A stretch of DNA of 27,942 bases from Methylocapsa sp. (lineage in GTDB: Bacteria; Pseudomonadota; Alphaproteobacteria; Rhizobiales; Beijerinckiaceae). Location: positions 3,997 to 31,938 of the forward strand of contig PLUZ01000258.1 of assembly GCA_003162995.1 (NCBI GenBank). Reading direction: 5' to 3'. The notes beneath the pieces are model-generated. The model did not search any database, had not been told where the DNA came from, and saw only the letters and a program-made list of their open reading frames with translations. Position 1 is the first letter of the stretch, and each line of letters starts with the position of its first letter. The translations under genes and the position numbers were made by a program. Of this stretch, positions 16,013 to 25,666 are shown one piece after another.

Positions 16013-17410
16013 TCAGCTCACGTCTTTATCTGCGAGCAAAGCCTTGACGAGCTCGCGAAAGCGATCGCCACGTTTTTCGAAATCGGGGAATTGATCGAAA
16101 GACGCGCAGGCTGGCGAAAGCAGTACGACAGGTTCCGCGAGCCCGCTCGCTTCTGCGTCGCGCGCAGCGGCCGGAACCGCACTTTCGAGTGAGCCACAGC
16201 TTTCATAAGGAAAGGCGTTTCCAATTGTCCGCGCGAAAAGCTCGCTCGCCTCGCCAATCAGATAAGCCTTGACCACTTTGCCAAACAAAGGCCGCAGCGG
16301 TTCGATGCCGCCCTCTTTCGCCCTGCCGCCGATAATCCAAAACACCCTGTCGAAGGATAGCAGCGCCTTTTCGGCGGCATCGGCGTTGGTCGCTTTAGAA
16401 TCGTTGACGAAAAGAACCTTCCCTTTCCGTCCAACCTCCTCAAGACGATGCGGCAGCCCGGGAAAACTCCGCAGGCCTTTCGCAACGCGTTCGAGATCAA
16501 GTCCGAGCGGCCCAAGCGCCGCGACGGCGGCGGCGGCATTCTGACCATTGTGTTTGCCCCGCAGCGAGGCAATTCCGGAAAGATCGGCAACCGGCGTCGC
16601 ACGGCCCGAGACCAAACGCAGGAGACGTGGACCATCGAGAACGATCGCCTCGTCTTCGACAGCGGTCGTGGTCACGGAAACACGGATCGTCGGTTTGCCT
16701 GCTTTGATTGCTTCGTCAGCGATGGCGCGTGAGATGTCATCGTCGATGCCGATAACCGCGAGATCGGCCTTTGCCACCAGCCTTGCCTTGATCGCGGCGT
16801 AATTCTCCATCGTGCCATGACGGTCCAGATGATCCGGCGTCACGTTCAAAAGCACGCCGGCGGATGGATTAAGCGAAGGGGCAAGATCGATTTGAAAAGA
16901 GGAGCATTCGACGACATGAACGCGCTCTTGCGCCGGCGGCGCCAATGCAAGGACCGGTGTGCCGATGTTGCCGCCAACTTCGACCGCAAAACCAAAGTTT
17001 CGGAAAAGATGCGCGGCGAGCGCCGTCGTCGTAGATTTTCCGTTCGTTCCTGTAATCGCCACGAAGGGTGAGGCCGGCGCGATTTTTTGCCGCTCGCGGC
17101 AAAACAATTCTATGTCGCCGATAATTTCGACCCCAGCCTGCCGCGCTTTCAGAACGGTCCAATGCGGTGCCGGATGCGTTAACGGAACACCAGGAGAAAG
17201 GACGAGAGCATCAAAATTCCGCCAGTCGGCAGTCGCAAGATTTTCGATCCTGAGACCCGCCGCGCGGGCCTTCTCGCGCGCGTGCTCATTGTCGTCCCAG
17301 ACCGATACGCGAGCACCGCCGGCCACAAGCGCCTGCGCGGTGACAAACCCCGAGCCGCCCAGTCCAAATACGGCGGCATGCTTGCCTTCGAAGCAAGTGA
17401 CAGGCGTCAT
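16013..17410 (-). CDS. murD: UDP-N-acetylmuramoyl-L-alanine--D-glutamate ligase
   Basis: A 465-aa Mur ligase adding D-glutamate to UDP-MurNAc-L-Ala. The N-terminal domain has [19 protein letters not shown] (14-32) and [12 protein letters not shown]; the P-loop is GTNGKSTTT (121-129). The middle domain has [10 protein letters not shown] and [11 protein letters not shown], and the C-terminal domain has [17 protein letters not shown] and [20 protein letters not shown], all MurD-specific. The ATG at 17408-17410 begins 2 nt after the mraY stop (TGACGATG). A longer frame to 17470 would overlap mraY and is rejected. Confidence 0.97.
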   Translation of the reverse strand: MTPVTCFEGKHAAVFGLGGSGFVTAQALVAGGARVSVWDDNEHAREKARAAGLRIENLATADWRNFDALVLSPGVPLTHPAPHWTVLKARQAGVEIIGDIELFCRERQKIAPASPFVAITGTNGKSTTTALAAHLFRNFGFAVEVGGNIGTPVLALAPPAQERVHVVECSSFQIDLAPSLNPSAGVLLNVTPDHLDRHGTMENYAAIKARLVAKADLAVIGIDDDISRAIADEAIKAGKPTIRVSVTTTAVEDEAIVLDGPRLLRLVSGRATPVADLSGIASLRGKHNGQNAAAAVAALGPLGLDLERVAKGLRSFPGLPHRLEEVGRKGKVLFVNDSKATNADAAEKALLSFDRVFWIIGGRAKEGGIEPLRPLFGKVVKAYLIGEASELFARTIGNAFPYESCGSLESAVPAAARDAEASGLAEPVVLLSPACASFDQFPDFEKRGDRFRELVKALLADKDVS

Positions 17411-17412
17411 CG

Positions 17413-18495
17413 TCACCTCAATTTCAAGGTCGAGAGGCCAATCAGCGCAAGGACGAAAGCAATGATCCAAAAGCGGACCACGACTTGCGGTTCGGACCAG
17501 CCGAGCTGTTCGAAATGGTGGTGGATCGGCGCCATCTTGAAGACGCGCTTGCCGGTGAGTTTGAACGACGCCACCTGGACAATGACCGACAGGGTCTCGA
17601 CGACGAAGAGACCGCCGACGATGGCAAGCACAATCTCATGTTTGACGGCGACAGCGATGGTGCCAAGCGCCCCTCCAAGCGCGAGCGATCCCGTATCGCC
17701 CATGAAGATCTGCGCGGGCGGCGCGTTGAACCAAAGAAAGCCCAAGCCGGCACCAATCAAGGCGCCGCAGACGACAGCGAGCTCCCCCGAGCCGGGAACA
17801 AAGTTAATCCCGAGATACGTCGAAAATATCGCATTACCGGCGAGATAAGCGATTATCCCGAAAGTCGCCGCCGCGATCATCACGGGCACGATCGCGAGGC
17901 CGTCGAGGCCATCCGTGAGATTGACCGCGTTGCCGGCGGAAACGATCACGAATGCTCCGAAGGCAAGAAAGAAAATGCCGAGGTCAATGACAAAACCATT
18001 GATCGCCGGCAAGGCCAGGGCAGTCGTGTGCGGCGGCCCGAGTCTCATCATCGCGTAGCAGGCGATGGCGGCGATAGTCACTTCCGAGGCGAGCCGCCGC
18101 CTACCTGAAAAGCCTTTGTGGGTCTGTTTCGTTACCTTCAATAAATCATCATAGAAACCTATCGCGCCGAAACCGGTCATGACCAAAAGCACGATCCAAA
18201 CATAATGATTGCGCAAATCTGCCCAGAGCACGGTCGAGACAATGAGACCGGACAAAATCATCAGCCCCCCCATCGTCGGCGTTCCAGTCTTCATCAGGAC
18301 ATGCGACTGCGGTCCGTCGTCGCGAATTGGCTGCCCCTTGCCTTGTTTCAGACGGAGGGCGGCAATGATTCTTGGGCCAAAAAAGAACACGAAGAAAAGC
18401 GCTGTCGCGGTGGCGCCCCCGGTCCGGAAGGTGATATAGCGAAACAGATTAAGCGGCTCAAAAATATTTGAGTATTGAGACAGCCACTTCAACAT
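17413..18495 (-). CDS. mraY: Phospho-N-acetylmuramoyl-pentapeptide-transferase
   Basis: A 360-aa polytopic enzyme transferring phospho-MurNAc-pentapeptide to undecaprenyl phosphate, giving lipid I. Catalytic aspartates are visible in [14 protein letters not shown] (D116, D117) and [10 protein letters not shown] (D195, D198), together with the HHHFEQLGW histidine motif in the last cytoplasmic loop. About ten membrane helices fit the family. The ATG at 18493-18495 ([20 protein letters not shown]) overlaps the murF stop by 7 nt; the longer frame to 18654 is a shadow inside murF. Confidence 0.97.
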   Translation of the reverse strand: MLKWLSQYSNIFEPLNLFRYITFRTGGATATALFFVFFFGPRIIAALRLKQGKGQPIRDDGPQSHVLMKTGTPTMGGLMILSGLIVSTVLWADLRNHYVWIVLLVMTGFGAIGFYDDLLKVTKQTHKGFSGRRRLASEVTIAAIACYAMMRLGPPHTTALALPAINGFVIDLGIFFLAFGAFVIVSAGNAVNLTDGLDGLAIVPVMIAAATFGIIAYLAGNAIFSTYLGINFVPGSGELAVVCGALIGAGLGFLWFNAPPAQIFMGDTGSLALGGALGTIAVAVKHEIVLAIVGGLFVVETLSVIVQVASFKLTGKRVFKMAPIHHHFEQLGWSEPQVVVRFWIIAFVLALIGLSTLKLR

Positions 18496-19943
18496 TTCAC
18501 GGCCCCTGCCAAATTGTCCGTAGCCGCGCGTTGCTTGAGAGCATCGACGATCGCGCTCATCCGGCTGGCGTTCGATCCCTTGACGATCACCATGTCGCCG
18601 CTTTGGACCACCGCCCCAACGATCGGCACAAGATCGCTTGCGCGGTCGCGCCACGCCCCCTGCAATTGGCCCGGCAAAGCCTCGAAGAGATGCTTCGTCA
18701 AGGGACCGGCGGCGAAGACAAGATCGATATGATTGGCCGCGACATCGCGGGCAAGTTCGGCGTGCATCGCGGCGCCATCACGACCAAGTTCAAGCATATC
18801 GCCGAGGATTGCTATACGGCGTCCTTTATCCCGCAAAGGAAGGGCTCCCACTAATGCAAGCGCCGCGCGCATGGACGCCGGATTGGCATTGTAGCTCTCG
18901 TCGATGAGTGTATACGGACCGCCTTCGGCGGGCAAAAGCAGCCGCTCGCCCCGCCCTGGCTGCGGCGAGGAAAATGCGAGCGTGCCCGCGGCGACCTCAA
19001 GATCGACACCAAAAGCTTTCGCCGCAAGGAGTACCGCGAGCGCGTTCATCGCAAAATGGCGGCCTGGCACGCCGAGACGATAGCTGAGAGGCTGGCCGCA
19101 GATTTCCGCCTCAACCACGGAATGATCGGTGCCAACATTCACGCTGATCAGCCTCGCGTCGGCCTTCTCGTGTTCGCCAAAGCTCGCGACATGTCCGGCG
19201 GGCGACAGCTTGGCATACGCCAAGAGGCGCTCATATTGGGGTAGGTCGCGATTGAGAATGGCAACGCCGCCGGGCACGAGACCGGAAAAAATTTCCGCCT
19301 TGGCGTCGGCGATCTCGTCGATATTTTCGAAAAATTCGAGATGGACCGGTGCAATCGTCGTAATGATCGCGACATGCGGACGCACCATCGCCGTCAGAGG
19401 CGTGATTTCACCTTTGTGGTTCATGCCGATTTCAAAAATTCCGAACCTTGTATGCTTCGGCATGCGCGCCAAGGAGAGTGGAACACCCCAGTGATTATTG
19501 TAGGACGCGGCCGACGCGTGAGAAGTCCCGGCTTGGGTGAGCACGAGACGCAAAGCTTCCTTCGTCGACGTCTTGCCGACCGACCCGGTCACCGCGGCGA
19601 TGCGGGCGCCCGACCTCGCCCGCGCGGCCGCGCCAAGACGTTCAAGCGCGGCAAGAACGTCCGTTACGACATAGAGCGGACCGAGCGGTCGAAGCGCATC
19701 GGCATGGGCTTCATCGACCACCGCCGCAATGGCACCTTTTTCGAAGGCGGCGCCGACATAATCATGGCCGTCCGAATTGAATCCTTTGATGGCGAAAAAT
19801 AGCTCGCCTTCCCTCAAGGTGCGGGTGTCTATAGAAATTCCGGTGACGCCGCCGCGTGGAAGGCGGCCGCAGACACGAGCCGCGAGCGGGTCGATGAGAC
19901 CAAGGCTCGTCCACAGAAAATCGCTTTCGGCGCCAATGCTCAT
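18489..19943 (-). CDS. murF: UDP-N-acetylmuramoyl-tripeptide--D-alanyl-D-alanine ligase
   Basis: A 484-aa Mur ligase that adds the D-Ala-D-Ala made by Ddl to the UDP-MurNAc tripeptide, completing the pentapeptide. The N-terminal substrate domain has [20 protein letters not shown] (35-54). The P-loop is [11 protein letters not shown] (119-129), followed by [16 protein letters not shown], a MurF-specific motif, and [11 protein letters not shown]. The C-terminal domain has [15 protein letters not shown] and GDMLELG. The ATG at 19941-19943 overlaps the murE stop (ATGA). Confidence 0.97.
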   Translation of the reverse strand: MSIGAESDFLWTSLGLIDPLAARVCGRLPRGGVTGISIDTRTLREGELFFAIKGFNSDGHDYVGAAFEKGAIAAVVDEAHADALRPLGPLYVVTDVLAALERLGAAARARSGARIAAVTGSVGKTSTKEALRLVLTQAGTSHASAASYNNHWGVPLSLARMPKHTRFGIFEIGMNHKGEITPLTAMVRPHVAIITTIAPVHLEFFENIDEIADAKAEIFSGLVPGGVAILNRDLPQYERLLAYAKLSPAGHVASFGEHEKADARLISVNVGTDHSVVEAEICGQPLSYRLGVPGRHFAMNALAVLLAAKAFGVDLEVAAGTLAFSSPQPGRGERLLLPAEGGPYTLIDESYNANPASMRAALALVGALPLRDKGRRIAILGDMLELGRDGAAMHAELARDVAANHIDLVFAAGPLTKHLFEALPGQLQGAWRDRASDLVPIVGAVVQSGDMVIVKGSNASRMSAIVDALKQRAATDNLAGAVKC

Positions 19944-21397
19944 TCGGATGCTTCATTCAATATCGCGCGTGCACAGCCAGAGTCGGAAAAAGGCAGCGTC
20001 TTTTCGCCGACGGTCTGGCCGGTTTCATGTCCCTTGCCCGCAATGAGGAGACCATCGTCCGGGGCAAGCATCGCAATCGCCCGCGCGATCGCCAAAGCCC
20101 TGTCGCCGATCTCCTCGACATTTTCCGACCCCGCCGCGCCGCGCAGTATGGCCTGGCGGATCGAGGCTGGATCCTCCGAGCGGGGATTGTCGTCGGTAAC
20201 GATGACGTGGTCCGCCAGGCGGGCCGCTATTTCCCCCATGATCGGCCTTTTGCCGGTATCACGGTCGCCACCACAGCCAAAGACCACGATGAGCCGGCCA
20301 GCCACAAAAGGCCGCAGTGCCTTGAGCGCCTTATCGAGCGCGTCCGGCTTATGCGCATAATCGACAAGGACCGGCGCACCATTCCTCCGGCCGACGAGTT
20401 GGAGACGGCCAGGCGCGCCTTCTAGCTTTTCGAGCGCCGGAAAGACCGCCTCGGCCGGGCTTCCCGCCGCAATGCAAAGAGCCGCGGCAACAAGCGCGTT
20501 CGAGGCCTGAAATGCACCGGCGAGAGGAAGAAGGAGCGAGAAACTCTTGCCCGCATAGGCAATTCTCATTCGTGTTGAAAAATTCTCCGCCTTTGCTTCG
20601 AGGAGACGCAGGCTCGCGCCCTTGAAGCCGGTCGAGAGGACGCAAAGGCCGCGCCTTTCGCAAGCCGCGATGACCTTTTCCGCGACATCGCTATCGGCAT
20701 CGACAATAGCGGCCTGGCCACGCTCGAGCAGCCGGTCGAACAGCTCAAGTTTGGCGGCGAGATAGTCGTCAAGCGTTGCATGATAGTCGAGGTGGTCTCG
20801 CGAAAGATTGGTAAAGGCTGCCGCAGTGAGGCGAACACCGTCGAGCCGGCGTTGCAGTATGCCGTGCGAGGACGCCTCCAAGGCGAGATGGGTGACGCCG
20901 CCGCGCGCCAGTCCGTCCAGGGTTTTGTGCAAGCTTACCGGATCCGGCGTGGTCAGAGAGCCAGCGACCGGCCCCGAAGGCGCGACGACGCCGAGCGTTC
21001 CAAGTGAGGCGGCTTTGGCACCTAGCGCGGTCCAAATCTGCCGCACGAAATCGGTGACGGATGTCTTGCCGCTCGTTCCGGTGACCGCAACGATTGTTTC
21101 GGGCTGGCGCGGGTATAAGCGCGCGGCCGCTTGCGCCAAAGCGAGCCGCACGTCCTTTGTTTTGACAAAAGTGGCGGTTCCGATAGGGCTGTCCGGAGCG
21201 CGCTCGGCGACGATGGCGACAGCACCGCGCTGAACTGCTTGCGGCACAAAGACCAACCCATCCGTTTTTGTTCCCGGCACCGCGAAAAAAACCATGTCCG
21301 CCGTCACCCCGCGGCTGTCGGCGCTGAGGCCTTTGATCTCGCGCGCGGCGAGAGCGTCCGGGAGATCCGCCTGTGGGAACAATTCGGCAAGGCGCAT
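19940..21397 (-). CDS. murE: UDP-N-acetylmuramoyl-L-alanyl-D-glutamate--2,6-diaminopimelate ligase
   Basis: A 485-aa Mur ligase adding meso-diaminopimelate at the third stem position. The N-terminal domain has GLSADSRGVTADMVFFAVPG (23-42). The P-loop is TGTSGKTSVTDF, and the carbamylated lysine lies in YLAAKLELF (K216). DNPRSEDP (DNPR at 403-406) is the signature for meso-DAP rather than lysine specificity, so the wall is expected to be DAP-type. The ATG at 21395-21397 shares one base with the ftsI stop (TGATG). An adjacent TTG one codon earlier is also in frame but is less likely. Confidence 0.97.
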   Translation of the reverse strand: MRLAELFPQADLPDALAAREIKGLSADSRGVTADMVFFAVPGTKTDGLVFVPQAVQRGAVAIVAERAPDSPIGTATFVKTKDVRLALAQAAARLYPRQPETIVAVTGTSGKTSVTDFVRQIWTALGAKAASLGTLGVVAPSGPVAGSLTTPDPVSLHKTLDGLARGGVTHLALEASSHGILQRRLDGVRLTAAAFTNLSRDHLDYHATLDDYLAAKLELFDRLLERGQAAIVDADSDVAEKVIAACERRGLCVLSTGFKGASLRLLEAKAENFSTRMRIAYAGKSFSLLLPLAGAFQASNALVAAALCIAAGSPAEAVFPALEKLEGAPGRLQLVGRRNGAPVLVDYAHKPDALDKALKALRPFVAGRLIVVFGCGGDRDTGKRPIMGEIAARLADHVIVTDDNPRSEDPASIRQAILRGAAGSENVEEIGDRALAIARAIAMLAPDDGLLIAGKGHETGQTVGEKTLPFSDSGCARAILNEASE

Positions 21398-23202
21398 CAA
21401 TGCTCGCCTCCGCCTTTTGCCGGCTGATTCGCCTCCGCATAGCCAAGTTTCGCGAGGAGTGGAAACGGTTGCGTTGGTAAATCGGGGCGCGGGGGAAGCC
21501 CAAGCAAGGGTCCTGTCCGTTCGATGATCTTGCCGGCAACCGAACCCGCATTATAGGCGGCGGTGTGATAGCCGCCGGTCTCGGGCAAACCTTGCGGCTC
21601 GTCCAAAAGGGTCAGAAAAAGGTATTTGGGTTTATCAGACGGAAGAATCGCCATGAATGTCGTGAAGACCTTATCCTTCGAATAATGGCCGTGGATGATC
21701 TTATCTGCGGTCCCCGTCTTACCACCAACGAAATAGCCTTGGATATTGGCTATTTTGGCGGTGCCGATTTCGGCATTGAGCCGCATCAAATAACGCAGGG
21801 ACTCCGACGTTTCCGGCTTGATAACGCGCGGCGCATCCTTTTTCGCATCCTCCTCGTCCCTCTTCAAGAAGGTTGGAGTAACGAGAAATCCGCCATTCGC
21901 CAGAGCGCCGACGGCCATCATGGCCTGCAAGGGAGCAACATTAAGGCCCTGCCCGAAGGCAATCGTCATCGTATTCAGTTCACCCCAATTTTTGGGCACA
22001 AGCGGCTCGGCGGACTCCGGCAGCTCAGTGCGCAGACGGCTAAGCTGCCCCATTTTGTACAAGAATGCCTTATGCGCCTCGACTCCAGCCATCAATGCCA
22101 TGCGGGCGGCGCCGATGTTGGATGAATACGTGAAAACTTCGGGCACGCTCAACATCCGGTGCGTCGCATGGAAATCGTGAATGGTGAAATGGCCATAGCG
22201 TAAGCTCTCGCGGGCGTCGATCCGCGAACGCAAGTTGACTTTGCCCAAATCGAGGGCCATCGCAACGGAAATGGCCTTGAAGGTTGAACCCATTTCATAG
22301 ACGCCGACGGACAACCGGTTGATATAGTCAAGGTCGCGCGGATCGGGTGGCGTGTTCGGATCAAAATCGGGCAAGGACGCCATCGCAACGACTTCGCCGG
22401 TATTCACGTCGAGAATTGCCGCCGCGCCCGCTTTAGCCTTGAACTTGACGATGCTTTTGGCAAGCTCGTCACGGACCGCATAAGTCACCTTGAGATCGAG
22501 TGAGGTCGTGATCGGCGTCAGATTCTCCGGCGTCAGATTGAAGCCTGCACCATGCAATTCCGCCAGTCCCTGGCCATCGATATATTTTTCAAGTCCCGAC
22601 ATGCCGATGCCATCAAGGCTGGCAAAGCCAAGAACATGCGCGGCAACCGGGCCGTTTGGGTAGACCCGCTTGTTCTCGGCAAGAAAACCGACACCCGGCA
22701 AGCCGAGCCGGTAGACTTCCTGCTGCTGTTTCGGGGTAATCGCGCGCTTGACCCAAACGAAGCCTTTGCGGGAGCCGAGGCGCTCCCGCAGTTCACGCGC
22801 GTCGACGTCTGGAAGCACGGCGGTCAGAAGTTCGACCGCTTCGTCCTTATCGATGATTCGCCGGGGCTCTGCGAAAACAGACATCACCTTGACGTCAGTC
22901 GCTAGAATCTCACCATTGCGATCGAGAATATCGGGTCGTGCGGCGGCAACGGCATCGGCGGCCGCACGTTTGATGCTTTGAGGCGGGTCCGGGCGTAGAC
23001 CGAAATCTATGAGCTTGGCCGCGATGATCCCATAGACCGCAAGGAATACCCATGCCGCGAGCCTAATTCGGATCGCGCTCTTGTCAGGCTTCGCCGAAAA
23101 AATGCCGGTTAGGGTTTTAATGACGCGGACGCGGCTGCCGGCGTGCCTGACAGGCACATCGGTTGCCTTATCCTCGAAACCCGCATCGAATCGGTCACTC
23201 AT
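21397..23202 (-). CDS. ftsI: Septal penicillin-binding protein FtsI (PBP3), transpeptidase
   Basis: A 601-aa class B PBP crosslinking septal peptidoglycan and working with FtsW. A cytoplasmic tail, a single membrane helix (about 46-66), a pedestal domain and the transpeptidase domain follow in order. The active-site motifs are intact: SxxK as STFK (S306, K309) in EMGSTFKAISVAMAL, SxN as SSN (360-362) in TYSSNIGAARMAL, and KTG (495-497) in GGKTGTADK. The ATG at 23200-23202 lies 13 nt after the ftsL stop. It is chosen over an in-frame ATG at 23262, which lies inside ftsL, although its ribosome-binding site is weak. Confidence 0.96.
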   Translation of the reverse strand: MSDRFDAGFEDKATDVPVRHAGSRVRVIKTLTGIFSAKPDKSAIRIRLAAWVFLAVYGIIAAKLIDFGLRPDPPQSIKRAAADAVAAARPDILDRNGEILATDVKVMSVFAEPRRIIDKDEAVELLTAVLPDVDARELRERLGSRKGFVWVKRAITPKQQQEVYRLGLPGVGFLAENKRVYPNGPVAAHVLGFASLDGIGMSGLEKYIDGQGLAELHGAGFNLTPENLTPITTSLDLKVTYAVRDELAKSIVKFKAKAGAAAILDVNTGEVVAMASLPDFDPNTPPDPRDLDYINRLSVGVYEMGSTFKAISVAMALDLGKVNLRSRIDARESLRYGHFTIHDFHATHRMLSVPEVFTYSSNIGAARMALMAGVEAHKAFLYKMGQLSRLRTELPESAEPLVPKNWGELNTMTIAFGQGLNVAPLQAMMAVGALANGGFLVTPTFLKRDEEDAKKDAPRVIKPETSESLRYLMRLNAEIGTAKIANIQGYFVGGKTGTADKIIHGHYSKDKVFTTFMAILPSDKPKYLFLTLLDEPQGLPETGGYHTAAYNAGSVAGKIIERTGPLLGLPPRPDLPTQPFPLLAKLGYAEANQPAKGGGEH

Positions 23203-23215
23203 TGTTTCGCGGCCG

Positions 23216-23608
23216 TTATCTGGCTGACGTAGAGGACGCGGCGGGATCAATGATGCTGCCATTGCCAGGGGTATTTGTCGGCACCCCTAATCCAAGCGCC
23301 TCAAGCTTGCGTCCTATCGCATCGACCCTCGGTGCCTTGCCTGGCAAGGAATCCGCCCTGACGATCTGATTCAAAGCAACCGCTTGCAGATCGAGGAACT
23401 TGTCGGCGAGTGCCTGAATGCGCTCCGGGCGCGTCAAATGCGCCCATTCGGCGCGCAACATGCCGATTGTGTCCTCTTCCCGTTTGATCTCATGCTGAAG
23501 CTTCACGATCGTCTCGGCGTGAAAAATCGTGTCATATTTAATTGTATAGGCATAGATCGCGGACCCTATAAGCGCCGCGATCGCCAAAATATTGAGAATC
23601 CTTACCAT
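23216..23608 (-). CDS. ftsL: Cell division protein FtsL
   Basis: A 130-aa bitopic protein: a short N-terminus, one membrane helix (about 5-22, LNILAIAALIGSAIYAYTI), then a periplasmic coiled coil with heptad-like spacing (about 28-60, FHAETIVKLQHEIKREEDTI). The segment HLTRPERIQALADKFLDLQA is the usual alphaproteobacterial FtsL ending before a variable, serine- and proline-rich tail. FtsL forms a complex with FtsQ and FtsB and activates FtsWI. Sequence conservation in the family is low, so the call also rests on size, topology and position between rsmH and ftsI. The ATG lies 1 nt after the rsmH stop. Confidence 0.88.
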   Translation of the reverse strand: MVRILNILAIAALIGSAIYAYTIKYDTIFHAETIVKLQHEIKREEDTIGMLRAEWAHLTRPERIQALADKFLDLQAVALNQIVRADSLPGKAPRVDAIGRKLEALGLGVPTNTPGNGSIIDPAASSTSAR

Positions 23609-23609
23609 T

Positions 23610-24650
23610 TCAGTGGCCCCCCGGATGGTCTTGAGGAAGCTTCGCGAGAGCCATCAAGCGAGCATCGAGACCGCGAGGCAAGGCTTTCGTGCGCACGCCA
23701 TGACGAAGCTTGGCCGATCGCGCGCGTGGATTGGCGTCAATCTCACTGGGCGATGGCGTTACTGGCTGTTTGCCATTTAAAAGGAAGGTTGGCTCTGGTG
23801 GTTCGATCTCGTGAGGAAGCCGCCGGGAAGGCGTTCTGCCGCGTCCGGAACGCTCGGCGAAAAACTGTTTGACGATGCGATCCTCAAGAGAATGAAACGT
23901 CACCACCGCAAGCCGGCCCCCCTGCTTTAGGATCGCTTCAGCCGCCACAAGCGCATGGACCAATTCGGCAAGTTCATCATTGACGGCGATGCGTAGCGCT
24001 TGGAATACGCGCGTCGCCGGATGCACTTCGTTTGGCCGGCCGGGCGCGACACGGGCGATCAGTGACGCGAGTGCAGCAGTCGATGTGAAGGGTGCCTTGG
24101 CGCGGTCCATGACAATCGCATGCGCAATCCGGCGGGATGCCCGTTCCTCACCAAAATAATAAAAGATATTGGCCAGGGTTGTTTCCCCGGCCGCATTGAC
24201 AAGATCGGCGGCGCTCGTTCCCTCGCAGTCCATGCGCATGTCGAGCGGACCGTCGCCGCGGAAGGAAAAGCCGCGCCCGGCATCATCGATTTGCATCGAT
24301 GATATGCCAATGTCGAGAACCACGCCGTCGAAATCGGAGAGCCCGCGCTCCCGCGCCACCTGGTCGAGCCTGCCAAATCGCTCCTTGACAAGACAAAGCC
24401 GCCCCTGCGCTTCGTTCACGAGCGAGGCCCCCCCGGCAATCGCGATAGGGTCGCGATCGAGAGCGAGAACTCTGAGCTGGGGCATGGCGAGCAGTGTGCG
24501 CGAATAGCCGCCCGCGCCAAAAGTGGCGTCAAGGTAAAGCCCGCCCTCGCGCGGGGCGAGCGCGGCGATGACTTCATCACGAAGCACGGGAACGTGCCGG
24601 GCCGGTCCGCCAGCGGCGAGAAATGCCTCATCGCCGCAGCCCGGAGTCAT
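23610..24650 (-). CDS. rsmH: 16S rRNA (cytosine1402-N4)-methyltransferase
   Basis: A 346-aa SAM-dependent methyltransferase (also called MraW) that modifies C1402 in the ribosomal P site. The N-terminus has [19 protein letters not shown], and the SAM motif is [15 protein letters not shown] (40-54). [28 protein letters not shown] and [18 protein letters not shown] are family signatures, as are [16 protein letters not shown] and the C-terminal [10 protein letters not shown]. The ATG at 24648-24650 overlaps the mraZ stop (ATGA). The product is not a division protein itself; its place here is the conserved dcw arrangement. Confidence 0.96.
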   Translation of the reverse strand: MTPGCGDEAFLAAGGPARHVPVLRDEVIAALAPREGGLYLDATFGAGGYSRTLLAMPQLRVLALDRDPIAIAGGASLVNEAQGRLCLVKERFGRLDQVARERGLSDFDGVVLDIGISSMQIDDAGRGFSFRGDGPLDMRMDCEGTSAADLVNAAGETTLANIFYYFGEERASRRIAHAIVMDRAKAPFTSTAALASLIARVAPGRPNEVHPATRVFQALRIAVNDELAELVHALVAAEAILKQGGRLAVVTFHSLEDRIVKQFFAERSGRGRTPSRRLPHEIEPPEPTFLLNGKQPVTPSPSEIDANPRARSAKLRHGVRTKALPRGLDARLMALAKLPQDHPGGH

Positions 24651-25144
24651 TCCCGTGCTCCATGTTGTCGTGGCGGCGGCATCTCCGGCGCCACGGGTCT
24701 GGAACTGAGGAGTTTTTTGTAGTCACGCAGCTTGCGGGTGGCCTCCGGTAACTGCGCAAAAAAACGTCCTGGTTCCCAGATTTGAAATCTAAATCCAAGC
24801 CCGACGAAAGTAACTTCCGTGGTAATTTTCGCGTGGGCCTTGGTACTTTCACTGAGGATCACTCGCCCCTCCGTGTCGATCTTCAGATTCTCGCTGGTCC
24901 CGAGGAGAACCGTCGAGAACATGGTGTACTCGTCCGAATAGGGAGAAAAGTGACCAAGAAGGTCATGAATTTTGTGCCGCAGGGCATTCCCCCCGCAATC
25001 CATGACATTATCCGCATCGAGCGAAGGATGGACGTAGAGACCTTCGTATCCGTCTCGCGCGAGAACCGCCCGAAAGGGAGCCGGAATTGAGACCCGGCCC
25101 TTGGCATCGAGCCTGCTGGTGTAATTTCCGACAAATTCATCCAC
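24647..25144 (-). CDS. mraZ: Transcriptional regulator MraZ
   Basis: The first gene of the dcw cluster, a DNA-binding protein with two SpoVT-AbrB-like MraZ domains that in other bacteria forms ring-shaped oligomers and represses its own operon. Each half has the DxxGR motif: DAKGRVSIP (from residue 13) and DTEGRVILS (from residue 90). A GTG at 25142-25144 ([17 protein letters not shown], 165 aa) is chosen because the family starts two residues before FVGN and GGGG lies at good spacing; a GTG at 25156 would add four residues. A variable C-terminal tail follows residue 145. A matching set of 10-bp-spaced repeats lies over its promoter. Confidence 0.93.
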   Translation of the reverse strand: MDEFVGNYTSRLDAKGRVSIPAPFRAVLARDGYEGLYVHPSLDADNVMDCGGNALRHKIHDLLGHFSPYSDEYTMFSTVLLGTSENLKIDTEGRVILSESTKAHAKITTEVTFVGLGFRFQIWEPGRFFAQLPEATRKLRDYKKLLSSRPVAPEMPPPRQHGARE

Positions 25145-25245
25145 TCCCAACCCCACCCGTGCGGGTTTCCCGCGGGTTCGGCCGTGCAGGCCGCTCGCGC
25201 ACCGCGACAGGCCGCCCGGCGTCGAAATCTCAGCGCGAGAGAGTT

Positions 25246-25280
25246 TGGGATAACATGGGAATATATGGGCGTCAATGGAA
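25246..25280. promoter_or_regulatory. mraZ promoter overlapped by four 10-bp-spaced TGG repeats (MraZ box)
   Basis: On the plus strand TGGGA (25246), TGGGA (25256), TGGGC (25266) and TGGAA (25276) recur every 10 bp exactly, each separated by 5 nt. MraZ of E. coli is known to bind TGGGN direct repeats with this spacing. The minus-strand promoter TTGACG (25270-25275) with TATCCC (25247-25252), spacer 17 nt, lies entirely within the repeats. Transcription would begin near 25240, giving a leader of about 95 nt before mraZ. Binding would block the promoter, fitting autorepression. Confidence 0.8.
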
Positions 25281-25348
25281 TTGCAGAGCCAACCTCCACC
25301 AAATCCGGGAAAAATGAGGCTGGTGCCGGCAACAAAGCCATTTTGGCG

Positions 25349-25561
25349 TTATGTGCTCCTGGGATATCTCTGATTGGGATGCTTGCGTTCGGGACCGCCG
25401 GGTTTGAGACAACCGGGCTGCGTTATGGATGGCGGGTCGCTCGCCGGAAAACTATCGGCAAGCGCGCGGTCGAGCTCCATTTGCCGGTCCCCGTTAAGGT
25501 TTTCTCGATCTCGATTTTCGTACTTCTTGGTTTTGGTTATAACCTTTGCTGTCGCGGTCAT
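25349..25561 (-). CDS. Small conserved FPASDPP-motif protein
   Basis: A 70-aa protein starting at the ATG at 25559-25561 with AAAGAG upstream. A basic N-terminus (TATAKVITKTKKYENRDREN) is followed by ELDRALADSFPASDPPSITQ (29-48) and a proline-rich, basic tail. The L..AL..SFPASDPPS.TQPG pattern recurs in small uncharacterised hyphomicrobial proteins, which supports it as a real gene; I know of no assigned function. The frame extends upstream to 25663, but that part lacks the pattern. It lies between the histidine kinase gene and the mraZ promoter, about 105 nt after the kinase stop, and could be on the kinase transcript. Confidence 0.65.
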   Translation of the reverse strand: MTATAKVITKTKKYENRDRENLNGDRQMELDRALADSFPASDPPSITQPGCLKPGGPERKHPNQRYPRST

Positions 25562-25666
25562 GGTTTTGCTCTTTCGAGGCGCTGGGCCGATGGGAACGAG
25601 CGCGGTTGTCACCTGTTCCATCGCCGTGACGGGTTGGCGTGTTTGGCTCCTTGTCCTGGACATATG

